In this document: piece after piece, positions 5,474 through 6,471 of the stretch
Layout of the letters: every line of letters starts with the position of its first letter
Position numbering within the stretch: position 1 is the first letter of the stretch
Assembly (NCBI GenBank): GCA_002686955.1
Contig: NYZA01000099.1
Coordinates: 1-6,471 of the forward strand
Direction of reading: 5' to 3'
DNA: 6,471 bases
Origin: Gemmatimonadota bacterium
Lineage (GTDB): Bacteria; GCA-2686955
Made by a program: the position numbers and the translations under genes
Notes under the pieces: generated by a model
The model's input: only the letters and a program-made list of their open reading frames with translations
What the model was told of the DNA's origin: nothing
The model's database searches: none

Positions 5474-6471
5474 GACAGAACCGCCTCCGGAGCGGCGGCC
5501 AACAGCTCTTCGGTGGAGCAATCGGGGGCGGAGTCGGCCGAGGGATGATCGAGATAGAGCCGCATCCACAGCTCGAGCACCACCAGACTCCAGACGCGGA
5601 TCTGCGGAATCCACCAGGCCATCGGATCGCTCCCCGAGCTGCCCGCCCGAAACGCGGCGACCAGCGCTTCCACTGCCTCCGGTCTGAAGAGACCGCGCTT
5701 CGCCACCACATCTGGATGCAAAGCCGCATCAACTATCGGTCGAAGAGAATCGTTCATCCATTTATGCATCGGGAAGTTGAAACCCTGTTTCGCCCGCCGC
5801 AACGCACTCTCCGGGACCAGATCCGCGACGGCGTCCTTCAGCACCGCCTTCAACTCACCCTCGCGGATCTTGTGCTCCGCGGGCATCCTCGCGGCCAGCT
5901 CGACCAGCTCGTGGTCGAGGATCGGCACCCTCGCCTCGATCGAGAATGCCATCGACAGGGTGTCCATATGACGCAGGAGGTCGTTCGGGAGGAAGGTGTG
6001 CAGATCGGCCCTGAGCACGGCATCGACCGCGCCGGCGCCGGCGTCGAGATGGGGCAGGACCAGGGCTTCGGTGCGGGCGGTGCGGCAGATCTCCGCCAAG
6101 GCCGGCGTGTACAGATCGAGCCGCTCCGCGTGCGTCGCCACGAACTTGTAGCCGGCGTTCCGCTCCGCGAGACCGATCGCCGCCTGTCGCACGAAGGCAC
6201 CCGCCCGTGGCACCGGGAGGCGTTCCGCGAGGCGCTGGGCGAAGGGCCCCCGCGTGAACGAGGGCAGCCGCGCGAATCGATCGAAGAGGCGCTCCCGCTC
6301 CATCAGCACCCGGTGGCGTTCGTAGCCGGCGAAGAGCTCGTCTCCCCCGAGCCCCGAGAGCACGACCGGCACTCCGGCTTCGCGCGCCATCTCCGAGACG
6401 AAATAGTTGCAGAGCGCGAACCCCGCCGGCTCGTCCATATGCCAGACGATTCGGGGCAGCGCGGCCGCCAC
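5470..6471 (-). CDS. Asparagine synthase (glutamine-hydrolysing)-type amidotransferase, C-terminal part
   Basis: This is the last 333 residues of an AsnB-like protein. The frame is open to the right edge, and by comparison with a usual length of about 550-650 residues, the glutaminase domain (catalytic Cys2) and the SGGxDS pyrophosphatase loop lie off-window. Visible synthetase features include HMDEPAGFALCNYFVSEMA, VVLSGLGGDELFAGYERHR (the second ATP/aspartyl-AMP site motif), LLRHMDTLSMAFSIEARVPILDHELVELA and LRRAKQGFNFPMHKWM. The enzyme normally uses glutamine and ATP to amidate a carboxylate. In polysaccharide loci, paralogues of this family often replace true asparagine synthesis and may amidate a sugar acid or peptide. 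The 4-base overlap with the glycosyltransferase favours that role here, but it is inference. I give no gene symbol because asnB-like paralogues cannot be told apart from this fragment. Confidence 0.88.
   Translation of the reverse strand: MAAALPRIVWHMDEPAGFALCNYFVSEMAREAGVPVVLSGLGGDELFAGYERHRVLMERERLFDRFARLPSFTRGPFAQRLAERLPVPRAGAFVRQAAIGLAERNAGYKFVATHAERLDLYTPALAEICRTARTEALVLPHLDAGAGAVDAVLRADLHTFLPNDLLRHMDTLSMAFSIEARVPILDHELVELAARMPAEHKIREGELKAVLKDAVADLVPESALRRAKQGFNFPMHKWMNDSLRPIVDAALHPDVVAKRGLFRPEAVEALVAAFRAGSSGSDPMAWWIPQIRVWSLVVLELWMRLYLDHPSADSAPDCSTEELLAAAPEAVLS

Noticed and set aside
5474-5614. Extended start of the glycosyltransferase at 5614
   Set aside because: It would overlap the AsnB-like gene by 145 bases, and the added residues are Arg-rich and fold-free. 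The GTG at 5473 with the GTGA overlap and upstream GGAGG fits better.

Overview
The window is high-GC bacterial DNA carrying five chromosomal-type genes and one incomplete insertion element. The secreted and periplasmic-type proteins, the peptidoglycan-binding domain and a polysaccharide-style gene pair suggest a Gram-negative, possibly environmental, bacterium. No marker gene is present, so I cannot name the lineage.

Left part (1 to about 1730, minus strand): the 5' portion of a large transposase gene, cut by the left window edge. It is split into two frames at a run of eight A residues. The N-terminal part carries two helix-turn-helix regions. The part after the shift is open for about 405 codons and carries DDE-type catalytic motifs. 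A +1 shift, or loss of one A, joins them into one protein. A 227-base non-coding stretch with two short inverted repeats follows (1728-1954).

Middle (1955-2581, plus strand): a secreted protein of 208 residues. It has a signal peptide, a peptidoglycan-binding domain and a C-terminal cysteine-rich module shaped like the Ada metal-binding fold, with His in place of the Ada methyl-acceptor Cys. It converges on the minus-strand genes across 27 bases.

Right part (2609-6471, minus strand): four tightly packed genes read right to left. They are an asparagine synthase / glutamine amidotransferase-type protein (its N-terminal half lies off the right edge), a GT-B glycosyltransferase with an unusual N-terminal extension and a hydrophobic segment, a small exported beta-rich protein of unknown function, and an RDD-family membrane protein. 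The first two overlap by 4 bases (GTGA). The last two overlap by 17 bases. The first pair resembles the gene content of surface polysaccharide loci, where AsnB-like enzymes may amidate sugars or peptides and GT4-like enzymes add sugars. The job of the last pair is unknown.

No RNA genes, CRISPR arrays or known defence systems were seen. The most notable points are the poly-A frameshift in the transposase, the periplasmic Ada-like module fused to a peptidoglycan-binding domain, and the two-part glycosyltransferase.
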